The position numbers were made by a program, and so were the translations under genes. From JACRAV01 sp964571235 (GTDB taxonomy: Bacteria; Zixibacteria; MSB-5A5; GN15; FEB-12), in assembly GCA_964571235.1 (NCBI GenBank), contig CAZNAI010000010.1, forward strand, positions 62,001 to 126,000: 64,000 bases of DNA. Reading direction: 5' to 3'. This document shows positions 40,234 to 48,021 of the stretch, in pieces; the stretch's first letter is position 1; every line of letters begins with the position of its first letter. A model generated the notes under the pieces. The model worked only from the letters and a program-made list of their open reading frames with translations, made no database searches and was not told the origin of the DNA.

Positions 40234-41382
40234 ATGAGAACCAAGGCAGATGTAGTCATCATTGGCGGAGGGATAATCGGCGCGGCGGTCGCGTTCTATC
40301 TTGGGCGGGCTAAATACGGCCAGATCGTGGTGCTTGAAAAAGAGAAATTTCTGGGGGCGGGGTCGACCTCGAAGGCGGCGGGCGGAATTCGGGCGCAGTT
40401 TTCCACCAAGGGGAATATCGAGATGTCGATGCTCTCGGAAAAGATGTTCTGTCAATTCAAAGAAGACACCGGCCACGACGCCCTGTACGATCAGGTCGGG
40501 TACTTGTTTTTGATCACTGATGAAAACGACGCGGTGGGATTTCGTAAGTCAGTGGAGTTGCAGAAATCTGTGGGATTGAATGTAGAGATATTGAAGCCCT
40601 CGGAAATTGGTCAGTATGCTCCGCACTGCCGGGTCGATGATGTGATCTTTGGGACTTTCTGCAAAGACGACGGTCTGGGTGACCCGCACGAGTTTTTGCA
40701 GGGATACGAGCATGCCGACCGTGAGATGGGAATCGAATTCAATTTGGAAACGGAAGTGACAGGGTTCAACTTCGCGGGCGGAAAAGTAACCGGGGTCAAA
40801 ACCAACGCCGGAGAGATTTCAACGCCGCTGGTTATCAATTGCGCCGGCGCGTACGCCGGGCAGATCGGAAAGATGCTTGGCGCGAATATTCCAGTTCTCC
40901 CCTATCGTCGCCAATGCGTGACGACCGGACCGCTTGATTTCATACAGCCGTTCTTCCCGATGGTAGTCGATGTCAAATCCGGTTTGTATTGTCATAAGGA
41001 ATCGAAGGGAATGCTCCTGGGGTGGGCAGATAAGGCGCAGGAACCCTCGTTTGATGTTTCAATCGATCCGGACTATGTCGACGCCATTTTGGAGCGGGCG
41101 CTGGATAGAATTCCGCAACTGGAGACAGCCGAAGTCGCCAACAAATGGGCTGGGCTTTATGAAACGACGCCCGATCACAGAGGTATAATCGGTTGGGAGC
41201 CGACGGTAGAAGGCGTCTTTCATGTGACCGGATTTTCCGGCCACGGATTCATGCATGCGCCAGCGGCGGGAATTGTAACGACCGAGATGGTCATGGGCAA
41301 GTCGCCGTCGATTGATATCGAGGAGTTCAGCCCGAAGCGTTTTGCCCACGGCGCAGTTGTTGAAGAGACAAATGTCATTTAG
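40234..41382 (+). CDS. FAD-dependent amino-acid/sarcosine oxidase-like oxidoreductase
   Basis: A 382-residue DadA/SoxB-type flavoprotein. The dinucleotide-binding motif is IIGGGIIGAAVAFYLG (residues about 8-23), followed by EKEKFLGAGSTSKAAGGIRAQFS, typical for glycine/sarcosine oxidase-type DAO proteins. The C-terminal FAD motif is GFSGHGFMHAPAAG. It should oxidise an amino acid or N-methyl amine in the cytoplasm, with electrons going to oxygen or an acceptor. There is no leader peptide, and no adjacent aminomethyltransferase gene to fix the substrate. The next gene, encoding a secreted protein, follows after 36 bp. Confidence 0.85.
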   Translation: MRTKADVVIIGGGIIGAAVAFYLGRAKYGQIVVLEKEKFLGAGSTSKAAGGIRAQFSTKGNIEMSMLSEKMFCQFKEDTGHDALYDQVGYLFLITDENDAVGFRKSVELQKSVGLNVEILKPSEIGQYAPHCRVDDVIFGTFCKDDGLGDPHEFLQGYEHADREMGIEFNLETEVTGFNFAGGKVTGVKTNAGEISTPLVINCAGAYAGQIGKMLGANIPVLPYRRQCVTTGPLDFIQPFFPMVVDVKSGLYCHKESKGMLLGWADKAQEPSFDVSIDPDYVDAILERALDRIPQLETAEVANKWAGLYETTPDHRGIIGWEPTVEGVFHVTGFSGHGFMHAPAAGIVTTEMVMGKSPSIDIEEFSPKRFAHGAVVEETNVI

Positions 41383-41418
41383 CCATATACGATTTCAATG
41401 TTTTACCGGGAGTAACTT

Positions 41419-42123
41419 ATGAAAGCCTTAACCTCACTTGCCCTCTTGTTCTGCCTGGCCATGACGGCTACAGCGCAGGACAATTCAGTCAAGATGTTGA
41501 CTGACAAATTCGACGCCTTCCATGATATCATGCATCCGGCCTGGCACGAGGCCTATCCAAACAAAGATTACCAGGCGATTTTGGCCAGCGGCCCGAAATT
41601 CGAAGAGGCCTTTGCTCAGATAGCACCGATTGATCCGAGGATACCCAACTCGACACGCTACACGCGTTATGCTTCTGATCGCAAAATCATGAGCGACCAT
41701 GTAGCTGAATTTGCGGCGGCCTGTAAGGCCAAAGACGAGCAGTTGGCGTACAAACTTTTGCCGGATCTTCATACCGCCTTCGAAAATGCGATGTCCCAGC
41801 TCTATCCGTTTGAATTCAAGCCGATTGATGGCATCTTGGTGTCGGTCGACGTGATTTTGGATATGCACATTCCATCGGAGAACTGGGATGGGATGGCGGG
41901 ATCAACGGAGACCATCCTGATGAAACTGGACAACATAACAGATTCAAGTTTCACGCCTGAGGTCGCCCCGTATCTTGAACGAATGAAAGCTGAATTCACA
42001 AACGCCGGCCTGATTGCTCGCGAGATGGCGACATCTGTGGAAAAGAAAGATTTGGCCGCTTTCCGGACCAAAGCGACCGCGCTCAAGTCGATGATGGAGG
42101 CGATGCGGGAGAGTTATTTGTAG
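41419..42123 (+). CDS. Secreted helical protein of unknown function
   Basis: A 234-residue exported protein. The signal peptide is about residues 1-19 (MKALTSLALLFCLAMTATAQ). The mature protein is all-helical, with two similar halves: FDAFHDIMHPAWHEAYPNKDYQAI / AIAPIDPRIPNSTRY and DEQLAYKLLPDLHTAFENAM / later VLDMHIPSENWDGM. His and Met residues recur in helices, as in periplasmic four-helix-bundle metal binders, but there is no cytochrome CxxCH motif. No family name is certain. It follows the FAD oxidoreductase gene and may be co-transcribed. Confidence 0.75.
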   Translation: MKALTSLALLFCLAMTATAQDNSVKMLTDKFDAFHDIMHPAWHEAYPNKDYQAILASGPKFEEAFAQIAPIDPRIPNSTRYTRYASDRKIMSDHVAEFAAACKAKDEQLAYKLLPDLHTAFENAMSQLYPFEFKPIDGILVSVDVILDMHIPSENWDGMAGSTETILMKLDNITDSSFTPEVAPYLERMKAEFTNAGLIAREMATSVEKKDLAAFRTKATALKSMMEAMRESYL

Positions 42124-42155
42124 GCTGACACGAGGTAAGCAGAGTTTCGAGGGAA

Positions 42156-42914
42156 TCACGGTTCGTCTGACAGGTCGAGCATGTTGGTTCCCTCGGTGTA
42201 TTTTACCGAGCGGGCGGAAGTCAGCCGCAGGAGTTTCTGGGTGACATCTTTGATTTTGAGGGCTGAGGTCTCGATCGTTTTGAGTTTGGCCTGAAGTTCC
42301 GGATCCAAATCGGTTCGTTTCAATAGTAACAATTGGACGTTTCCAAGGATGGCTGTCAGCGGATTGTTAACCTCGTGGTTAACCGTGACGGCCATTTCAA
42401 TAATCGCGGCGAGACGTTCCTTGTCGACGATGTCTTTGGAGATGCTGACATCGCGCGAGAGACCGTCGACCAAAGCGTTAAGCGACAGCGAGGCCGACAA
42501 CGCCTCCAGAAAGACATCTTCCCCCACCAGTTTGATTCCGGCCGGAGCCAGCCCGATTACTGCGCCGAATATCTTGTCGCCGTGGTGGAGCGGAAGGGTG
42601 AACGCCTGATAGGCCGCTTCTCCTCCAAAGGTCATGTAAGCGGAGACAAGTTGGCGTCGATCGCGTAAAACGGCGAAGAGATCATTTTCCAGGGCGGTGA
42701 GACGTTTGCGGGAATCCTCTGATGTGGCGTGGGCGATTTCGAAGGCCATTTCGCGTTTGTCGTTCCAGACATACAGCGAGGCGGCGGAAAGCCCCATGAG
42801 TTGGCAGGTCTGACGGAGCGCCGGCTCAGCGGAAACGCGCAAGGATTCCCCCTGCGATCCGGCCAGCGCCAAACCGCGCAAAATGTCAAACCTGTTCAAT
42901 TCCTGATCTTGCAT
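42156..42914 (-). CDS. GAF-HisKA protein lacking an ATPase domain
   Basis: A 252-residue protein from ATG 42914. A GAF-like domain occupies about 10-155, then a HisKA-type dimerisation helix with His180 in VTVNHEVNNPLTAIL and a following helix to about 245. It stops where HATPase_c should begin, with no N or G boxes, so it cannot autophosphorylate alone. Either it is a phosphotransfer/dimerisation partner for another kinase, such as the one at 28889, or a truncated kinase. There is no obvious decayed ATPase sequence after the stop, which favours a true short form. It is divergent from purF. Confidence 0.75.
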   Translation of the reverse strand: MQDQELNRFDILRGLALAGSQGESLRVSAEPALRQTCQLMGLSAASLYVWNDKREMAFEIAHATSEDSRKRLTALENDLFAVLRDRRQLVSAYMTFGGEAAYQAFTLPLHHGDKIFGAVIGLAPAGIKLVGEDVFLEALSASLSLNALVDGLSRDVSISKDIVDKERLAAIIEMAVTVNHEVNNPLTAILGNVQLLLLKRTDLDPELQAKLKTIETSALKIKDVTQKLLRLTSARSVKYTEGTNMLDLSDEP

Positions 42915-43120
42915 AGCCGGGCCTTTGGACCCAGATACCCTTTGAGCAAACCGAGTGCTATAAACCGGGTGGTCTGGTAGTAATCGTAGGTACAGCGGTA
43001 ACATACTGCAAAATCTGGGGGTTAGCCAGCAGGATTGAGGTAGGCGGTACGACTTTGACCGGCTGGTTTGAACTCTTCGATGCAGGGTGGTTCATATCTT
43101 GCGGGAATCTGAACTACCTA

Positions 43121-43149
43121 TTGACTTACCCGGTTAAAGCCGATACACT
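43121..43149 (+). promoter_or_regulatory. Sigma70-type promoter of purF
   Basis: TTGACT and TACACT are separated by 17 bases. The predicted start near 43156 places the ATG at 43187 about 30 nt downstream, which supports that start over earlier in-frame codons. Confidence 0.6.
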
Positions 43150-43186
43150 TGCCCTTTCCCCGCGGACAGCCGTGGGGGGTAAAACA

Positions 43187-44581
43187 ATGATAGATGATGT
43201 AGTACACGACAAATGCGGCGTCTTTGCCGTTTTTCGCCACAGTCGGGCGGCTGAACTGGCCTACCTCGGGCTGTATGCGCTCCAGCACCGTGGGCAGGAA
43301 TCGGTCGGTATTGTCTCATCTGACAATGGCGTATTTCATTTGCACAAAGCGATGGGGGAAGTTCCGGAGGTTTTTTCGCGCCCGGAGACTATTGCCAAGT
43401 TGATCGGAAATGTTGCGATTGGCCACAATCGGTATTCGACCACCGGAGCGTCGTCGCTGATTAATATCCAGCCATTTCTCATTACCAACAGATCGAGCAA
43501 TTTGGCGGTGGCCCACAACGGTAACCTGACCAACGCGCTTGAACTGAAACGAAAGCTTGATTCCAAAGGGTCGATTTTCCAGACAACTTCGGACACCGAA
43601 GTGATTCTGCATCTGGCGGCGGTTTCGAAAAAGAAAACTCGGCTCGACCGGATTTGCGACGCCCTGTCCAAATGCACCGGGGCTTACTCTCTGGTTTTTC
43701 TAACTGAAGATTCCGTCATCGCCGCGCGCGATCCGCAAGGGTTTCGTCCGCTGGCGCTGGGGAAAATGGGCGCGACATGGGTGGTGGCATCGGAAACCTG
43801 TGCTTTTGATATTATTGGCGCGAAATATGTGCGCGATATTGAGCCGGGTGAAGTTCTGGAGATTAGCGACAAGGGACTCAAGTCAACCTATCCAGTGAAG
43901 AGTACCAAGCAGGCCTTTTGTATTTTCGAATACATCTACTTCTCCCGCCCCGATTCAAAGGTGTTCGGCGAAAATGTCGACAAAGTGCGCCGTCGGTTGG
44001 GTCGCGCTCTGGCCGAAGAACATCCGGTTGAGGCGGATATAGTGATTGGTATTCCCGATTCGGCCAATACGGCGACGCTTGGATATTCGGAAGCATCGGG
44101 GATTAGATATGAAATCGGGCTGATCCGAAATCATTACGTTGGCAGGACATTTATTGATCCGCATCAGAAAATCCGCGATCTAGATGTGAAGCTGAAATTC
44201 AATCCGGTGAAAGGTGTTCTGCACGGCCGCAGAGTAGTTGTCGTTGACGATTCTATCGTTCGCGGGACAACATCAAAAAAGCTCGTCAAGATGATTCGCG
44301 AGGCGGGAGCCAAAGAAATTCATTTCCGGGTCTCCTCTCCCCCGATTATTTCACCCTGCTTTTTCGGGATCGATATGCCGACCAAAAAAGAATTGATCGG
44401 TGCGAACATGACTGTTCCGCAGATAGAGAAGTATCTGGAAGTCGATTCGCTGAGATATTTGTCGCTGGATAATATGCTGTCGATGCCGTCACTGCCGAAT
44501 TCCAATTTCTGCCACGGCTGTTTCTCGGGCAAGTACCCGATCAAGGTGCCGCCGATCAACGGCAAGTTTTCGCTGGGGTGA
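43187..44581 (+). CDS. purF: Amidophosphoribosyltransferase
   Basis: A 464-residue PurF. The ATG at 43187 begins a short propeptide, and processing would expose Cys at DKCGVFAVF (about residue 10) as the glutaminase nucleophile. The glutaminase half continues with GHNRYSTTGAS and NLTNA; the PRTase half has the PRPP loop VVVVDDSIVRGTTSK near residue 340. Cys in CIFEYIYFSRPDS, SPCFFGIDM and FCHGC match the [4Fe-4S] ligands of the B. subtilis-type enzyme. It makes phosphoribosylamine, the first step of purine synthesis. No other pur genes are nearby. A consensus-type promoter precedes it and a palindrome-type terminator follows. Confidence 0.93.
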   Translation: MIDDVVHDKCGVFAVFRHSRAAELAYLGLYALQHRGQESVGIVSSDNGVFHLHKAMGEVPEVFSRPETIAKLIGNVAIGHNRYSTTGASSLINIQPFLITNRSSNLAVAHNGNLTNALELKRKLDSKGSIFQTTSDTEVILHLAAVSKKKTRLDRICDALSKCTGAYSLVFLTEDSVIAARDPQGFRPLALGKMGATWVVASETCAFDIIGAKYVRDIEPGEVLEISDKGLKSTYPVKSTKQAFCIFEYIYFSRPDSKVFGENVDKVRRRLGRALAEEHPVEADIVIGIPDSANTATLGYSEASGIRYEIGLIRNHYVGRTFIDPHQKIRDLDVKLKFNPVKGVLHGRRVVVVDDSIVRGTTSKKLVKMIREAGAKEIHFRVSSPPIISPCFFGIDMPTKKELIGANMTVPQIEKYLEVDSLRYLSLDNMLSMPSLPNSNFCHGCFSGKYPIKVPPINGKFSLG

Positions 44582-44604
44582 AAGCAAGTTACAGTGTTCT
44601 CGTG

Positions 44605-44635
44605 GGGCGGGTTCGTCTTTGAACCCGCCTTTTTC
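44605..44635 (+). terminator. GGCGGGTTC-family terminator of purF
   Basis: GGCGGGTTC and GAACCCGCC arms around GTCTTT-type loop bases, then TTTTTC. It lies about 25 bp after the purF stop codon, the same relation as the copy after the gene at 16476. Confidence 0.75.
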
Positions 44636-44655
44636 ATTTGAGAGAAGCGTAAGAT

Positions 44656-44743
44656 GGCGGGCTCGAAGAAGGACCCGCCCTAGAAAGAAAGATGTCGAAA
44701 CCTCTCGCCTGCGGCGAGACCGCAAAGCGGCAGGGGTTTCGAC
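44656..44743. repeat. Second GGCGGGTTC copy and a large hairpin
   Basis: A diverged repeat copy (GGCGGGCTC/GACCCGCC) lies at 44656-44683. GTCGAAACC at 44694-44702 pairs with GGTTTCGAC at 44735-44743 around an internal GCGGCGAGACCGC-like stem. They end just before the nuoN stop and may limit read-through between the convergent purF and nuo transcripts. Confidence 0.55.
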
Positions 44744-44751
44744 CTACAAAC

Positions 44752-46203
44752 TCAAAGCGCGGCGAATAGAGCTTCCTGCGAGAACTGGAGCAACTGTCCG
44801 GGGAATAAGCCAAGCAAAAGTGTGCCAATAGCGGTGATGGCGATGGCCGCCATGATCGCCGGAGAAACGGTGGCCGGTGACGGGGCGCTGGTTACATCGT
44901 CGAAGAAACTCGTTTTTATTACGCGAAGATAATAATACACTGAGACAAACGAATTGAGCACGCCAATCACGACCAGCCCGATCATCCCTGCTTTCACGGC
45001 GGCGCTGAAAATATAAAGCTTGCCGAAAAATCCCACGGTTGGCGGAAAGCCGGTCAGCGCGAACATGAATAGGGCCAGAAGAACCGCCAGTATCGGATTG
45101 GATTTACCCAAGCCGGTCAGTTCAGAAAAGTCGCACGTGCATCCGCGCCGCATTTCAAGCGCCGACAATATTGCAAAGGCGCCGAGGTTAAACATGGTAT
45201 AGCCAACCAAATAGAAAATCGCGGCGGAAACTGCCTCGCTTCCACCGGCGGCCAGTCCAACAAGAATATATCCGGCATGGGCGATCGACGAATACGCGAG
45301 CATTCTTTTTACATTATCCTGACGTACAGCCAAGATGTTGCCAACAGTCATCGTGAGAACAGCCAGAATCCAGAAGGCAGTCGAGATATTCGGCATCGCG
45401 CCGAATCCGAAGAGAAAAATGCGAAGCAGTACTGCTACTCCGGCCGCTTTGGGACCAACTGAGAAAAAGGCGGTGACTGGTGTGGGTGCGCCCTGGTAGA
45501 CATCGGGGACCCAGGCGTGGAACGGAACTGCGGCGACTTTGAAGCCGAACCCGATTAATACGAGTCCGACACCGGTGTAGAGATACCCGGCCGAGCGGGC
45601 GGCAAAGTAGGCGTAATCGGTCGTGAGCACGCGCAGATCAGTCGTTTTGGAGGCTCCGAATATGAACGCGATGCCGAGAAGCAAAAAGGCGGTCGCGAAT
45701 GCACCCATGATGAAATATTTGACGCCGGCCTCGTTGGAGTGCGCCGAATGGCGATTGAAACCGGCCATCACATACAGCGGCACCGACATGATTTCAAGCC
45801 CCAGGAACATGACAATCAAATCAGTCGTGGTGGCCATGACCATCATGCCGAGTGTCGAGAACAACAGAAGGGCGTAAAATTCGGGTCGCTCAATCCCCTT
45901 CACTTGGAAATATCGGTACGCGATCAAGAGCGACACCAGCGAGCCGAGACAGAAAAGCAGTTTGAACATCACGCCGAACTTGTCGAGCGTGACCATGCCA
46001 GAAAAGGCGTTCCCGGAAACGTTCCACTGAGTCGCGGCGACCACCATGGCGCCGGCCAGACCGGCCGCGGCCAGCACAATCGCAAGACTACTTGCCTTGC
46101 GCATGAACGAGAGCAATAGAATCAGCGATGCCGCCGTGAAGAGGATGATCTCCGGCAGAATCAGCGACAGATCAATATTCAGTGTTGAGACAAAGTCAGT
46201 CAT
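44752..46203 (-). CDS. nuoN: NADH-quinone oxidoreductase subunit N
   Basis: A 483-residue Mrp-antiporter-like membrane subunit with about 14 helices. TM-region motifs such as LFFCLGSLVSLLIAYRYFQVKG, EIMSVPLYVMAGFNR, a KxAAxPFHAWVPDVYQGAPTPVTA segment near residue 225 and AGFPPTVGFFGKLYIF are standard for NuoN. It carries one of the proton channels of complex I in the inner membrane. It is the last gene of the operon, 47 bp after the glutaredoxin gene. Confidence 0.93.
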   Translation of the reverse strand: MTDFVSTLNIDLSLILPEIILFTAASLILLLSFMRKASSLAIVLAAAGLAGAMVVAATQWNVSGNAFSGMVTLDKFGVMFKLLFCLGSLVSLLIAYRYFQVKGIERPEFYALLLFSTLGMMVMATTTDLIVMFLGLEIMSVPLYVMAGFNRHSAHSNEAGVKYFIMGAFATAFLLLGIAFIFGASKTTDLRVLTTDYAYFAARSAGYLYTGVGLVLIGFGFKVAAVPFHAWVPDVYQGAPTPVTAFFSVGPKAAGVAVLLRIFLFGFGAMPNISTAFWILAVLTMTVGNILAVRQDNVKRMLAYSSIAHAGYILVGLAAGGSEAVSAAIFYLVGYTMFNLGAFAILSALEMRRGCTCDFSELTGLGKSNPILAVLLALFMFALTGFPPTVGFFGKLYIFSAAVKAGMIGLVVIGVLNSFVSVYYYLRVIKTSFFDDVTSAPSPATVSPAIMAAIAITAIGTLLLGLFPGQLLQFSQEALFAAL

Positions 46204-46250
46204 ATCGGTTCAGTTTTTCCGGCGACGACCGTCGCCTTCATTCAAAATCC

Positions 46251-46460
46251 TCAGCCGCCTCCAAAGCCGAGGGTCACCCGGCCATCTTCGATAATCACCG
46301 GCACAATCCGCTTGCCGCCAGCCAGTTGGGTTGCTTTGTCCTGTGCGCCGGGGACGGAGTGAACGTCGATTTCGGTATACTTCACGCCAATCTCGCCGTA
46401 GTGCTTTTTCGCCGCCGCACAGTACGGGCACCCTTGCTTGGTATAGATGGTAACTTCCAT
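46251..46460 (-). CDS. Glutaredoxin-like protein inside the complex I operon
   Basis: A 69-residue small glutaredoxin. MEVTIYTKQGCPYCAAAKKH begins with the CPYC active site (Cys11, Cys14), followed by YTEIDVHSVPGAQ, a TVP-like VPVIIEDG segment and a GGG terminus, all at the expected places. It starts 1 bp after the nuoM stop, behind GGGAGAAG. It reduces disulfides or shuttles Fe-S in the cytoplasm; its placement between nuoM and nuoN suggests co-expression with complex I but does not show involvement. An in-frame GTG seven codons upstream is less likely. Confidence 0.85.
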   Translation of the reverse strand: MEVTIYTKQGCPYCAAAKKHYGEIGVKYTEIDVHSVPGAQDKATQLAGGKRIVPVIIEDGRVTLGFGGG

Positions 46461-46461
46461 T

Positions 46462-48021
46462 TTACTTCTCCCCCGTTTCAAATGAAATAGGCTTTTCGAC
46501 GACCCTGGGCTCTGTGGGATTCACAATCGCCGAGGTCTTCTGCGCACCCAAGCGGCTCAGCAACTGACTAATTGCAGGCTCGATGCGGTTGAGTAGCGGC
46601 GAGGGATAAATACCGATCCAGAAAATCAGAACGATTAGCGGGATAAGAGTCAGTCGTTCGCGGGTGGTGATGTCGGTAAGTTTTTCGTTCTCGGGATTTG
46701 TTACTTTACCAAAAATCACACGCTGATACATCCAGAGCATATAACAGGCTCCCAAGATGACACCGGTTGCGGCAAAGGACGCGTACCAGTGATTTGAAGC
46801 CCAGGCGCCGAGTAGAATCAAAAATTCGCCGACAAAGCCGTTGGTCAGCGGCAAACCAATCGACGAAAGCATTACGATCATGAAGAAAGTTGCATAGACC
46901 GGCATTGGTTTGGCAATCCCGCCAAAATCTTCGATCATACGGGTGTGGCGACGGTCATAGATCATGCCTACCAGCAAGAACAGTGCGCCAGTGGAAACAC
47001 CGTGGTTGATCATCTGAAGTACCGCCCCCTGCATTCCCTGCATATTGAGCGCGAACAGGCCGAGCATGACAAAACCCATATGCGAGACCGACGAAAACGC
47101 CACGAGCGATTTGATATCGCGCTGGACCATCGACACCAGAGCGCCGTAGATAATCGCGATCACAGCCAGCACACAGATGTACGGCAGATACGTCACTGTG
47201 GCCTGCGGGAAAAGCGGCATGCAAAACCTGACAAAGCCGTAGGTTCCCATTTTCAGAAGTACGCCGGCAAGAATTACCGAACCAGCGGTTGGCGCCTGAA
47301 CGTGGGCGTCCGGTAGCCAAGTGTGGAACGGGAACAACGGGACTTTTATGGCAAAAGCGAGCGCGAACGCCCCGAATAACCAAAGTTGAGGCTCGTACGG
47401 TATCGGCATTTGCATGATGCGCAGAAGATCGAATGAATATTCGCCACTGAAAGCGTGATAGGTAAAGTACAGATACAGAATGGCGACCAGCATCAAGAGC
47501 GATCCGAACATGGTGAAGAGCACAAATTTGATCGCGGCGTACATCCGGCGCGGCCCACCCCACAGTCCGATGATGAAATACATCGGGATCAGCATGACCT
47601 CCCAGAAAACGTAAAACAAGAACAGATCAAGAGCGCAGAATGTCCCGATCATGCCGGTAGTCAGAAGAAGCATCGAGGCAAAGTACCCCTTCACGCTGTG
47701 GGTAACCGAACGCCAGGAGGCAATGATACACAGAACTGTCAGCACGGTGGTTAGCACTATCAGTAACAGCGAGATGCCGTCGATGCCGAGATGATAGTTG
47801 ATTCCGAACGAACTAACCCACGGGAGATTGACTTCCAGTTGCATCCCCGAAGCGACAACGTCGAATTGCGCCCAGACAAAGAACGATGCGATCATGGTAA
47901 TAAGCGCAATCAATAGCGACACCATCTTTATGGCGCTGTGAGAACCTGATGGCACAAGCATCAAAAGGAAAATCCCGACTACAGGCAGGAAAATAACGAG
48001 ACTTAACAGGTCAATTCCCAT
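46462..48021 (-). CDS. nuoM: NADH-quinone oxidoreductase subunit M
   Basis: A 519-residue membrane subunit from ATG 48021, overlapping the end of nuoL by 11 bp. It has about 14 helices, the HLGIDGISLLLIVLTT start, the conserved Glu in FWEVMLIPMYFIIG, the KVPLFPFHTWLPDAHVQAPTAGSVILAG channel segment and SVSHMGFVMLG. It forms the second antiporter-like proton channel. In-frame codons before 48021 lie inside nuoL and are rejected. Confidence 0.93.
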   Translation of the reverse strand: MGIDLLSLVIFLPVVGIFLLMLVPSGSHSAIKMVSLLIALITMIASFFVWAQFDVVASGMQLEVNLPWVSSFGINYHLGIDGISLLLIVLTTVLTVLCIIASWRSVTHSVKGYFASMLLLTTGMIGTFCALDLFLFYVFWEVMLIPMYFIIGLWGGPRRMYAAIKFVLFTMFGSLLMLVAILYLYFTYHAFSGEYSFDLLRIMQMPIPYEPQLWLFGAFALAFAIKVPLFPFHTWLPDAHVQAPTAGSVILAGVLLKMGTYGFVRFCMPLFPQATVTYLPYICVLAVIAIIYGALVSMVQRDIKSLVAFSSVSHMGFVMLGLFALNMQGMQGAVLQMINHGVSTGALFLLVGMIYDRRHTRMIEDFGGIAKPMPVYATFFMIVMLSSIGLPLTNGFVGEFLILLGAWASNHWYASFAATGVILGACYMLWMYQRVIFGKVTNPENEKLTDITTRERLTLIPLIVLIFWIGIYPSPLLNRIEPAISQLLSRLGAQKTSAIVNPTEPRVVEKPISFETGEK

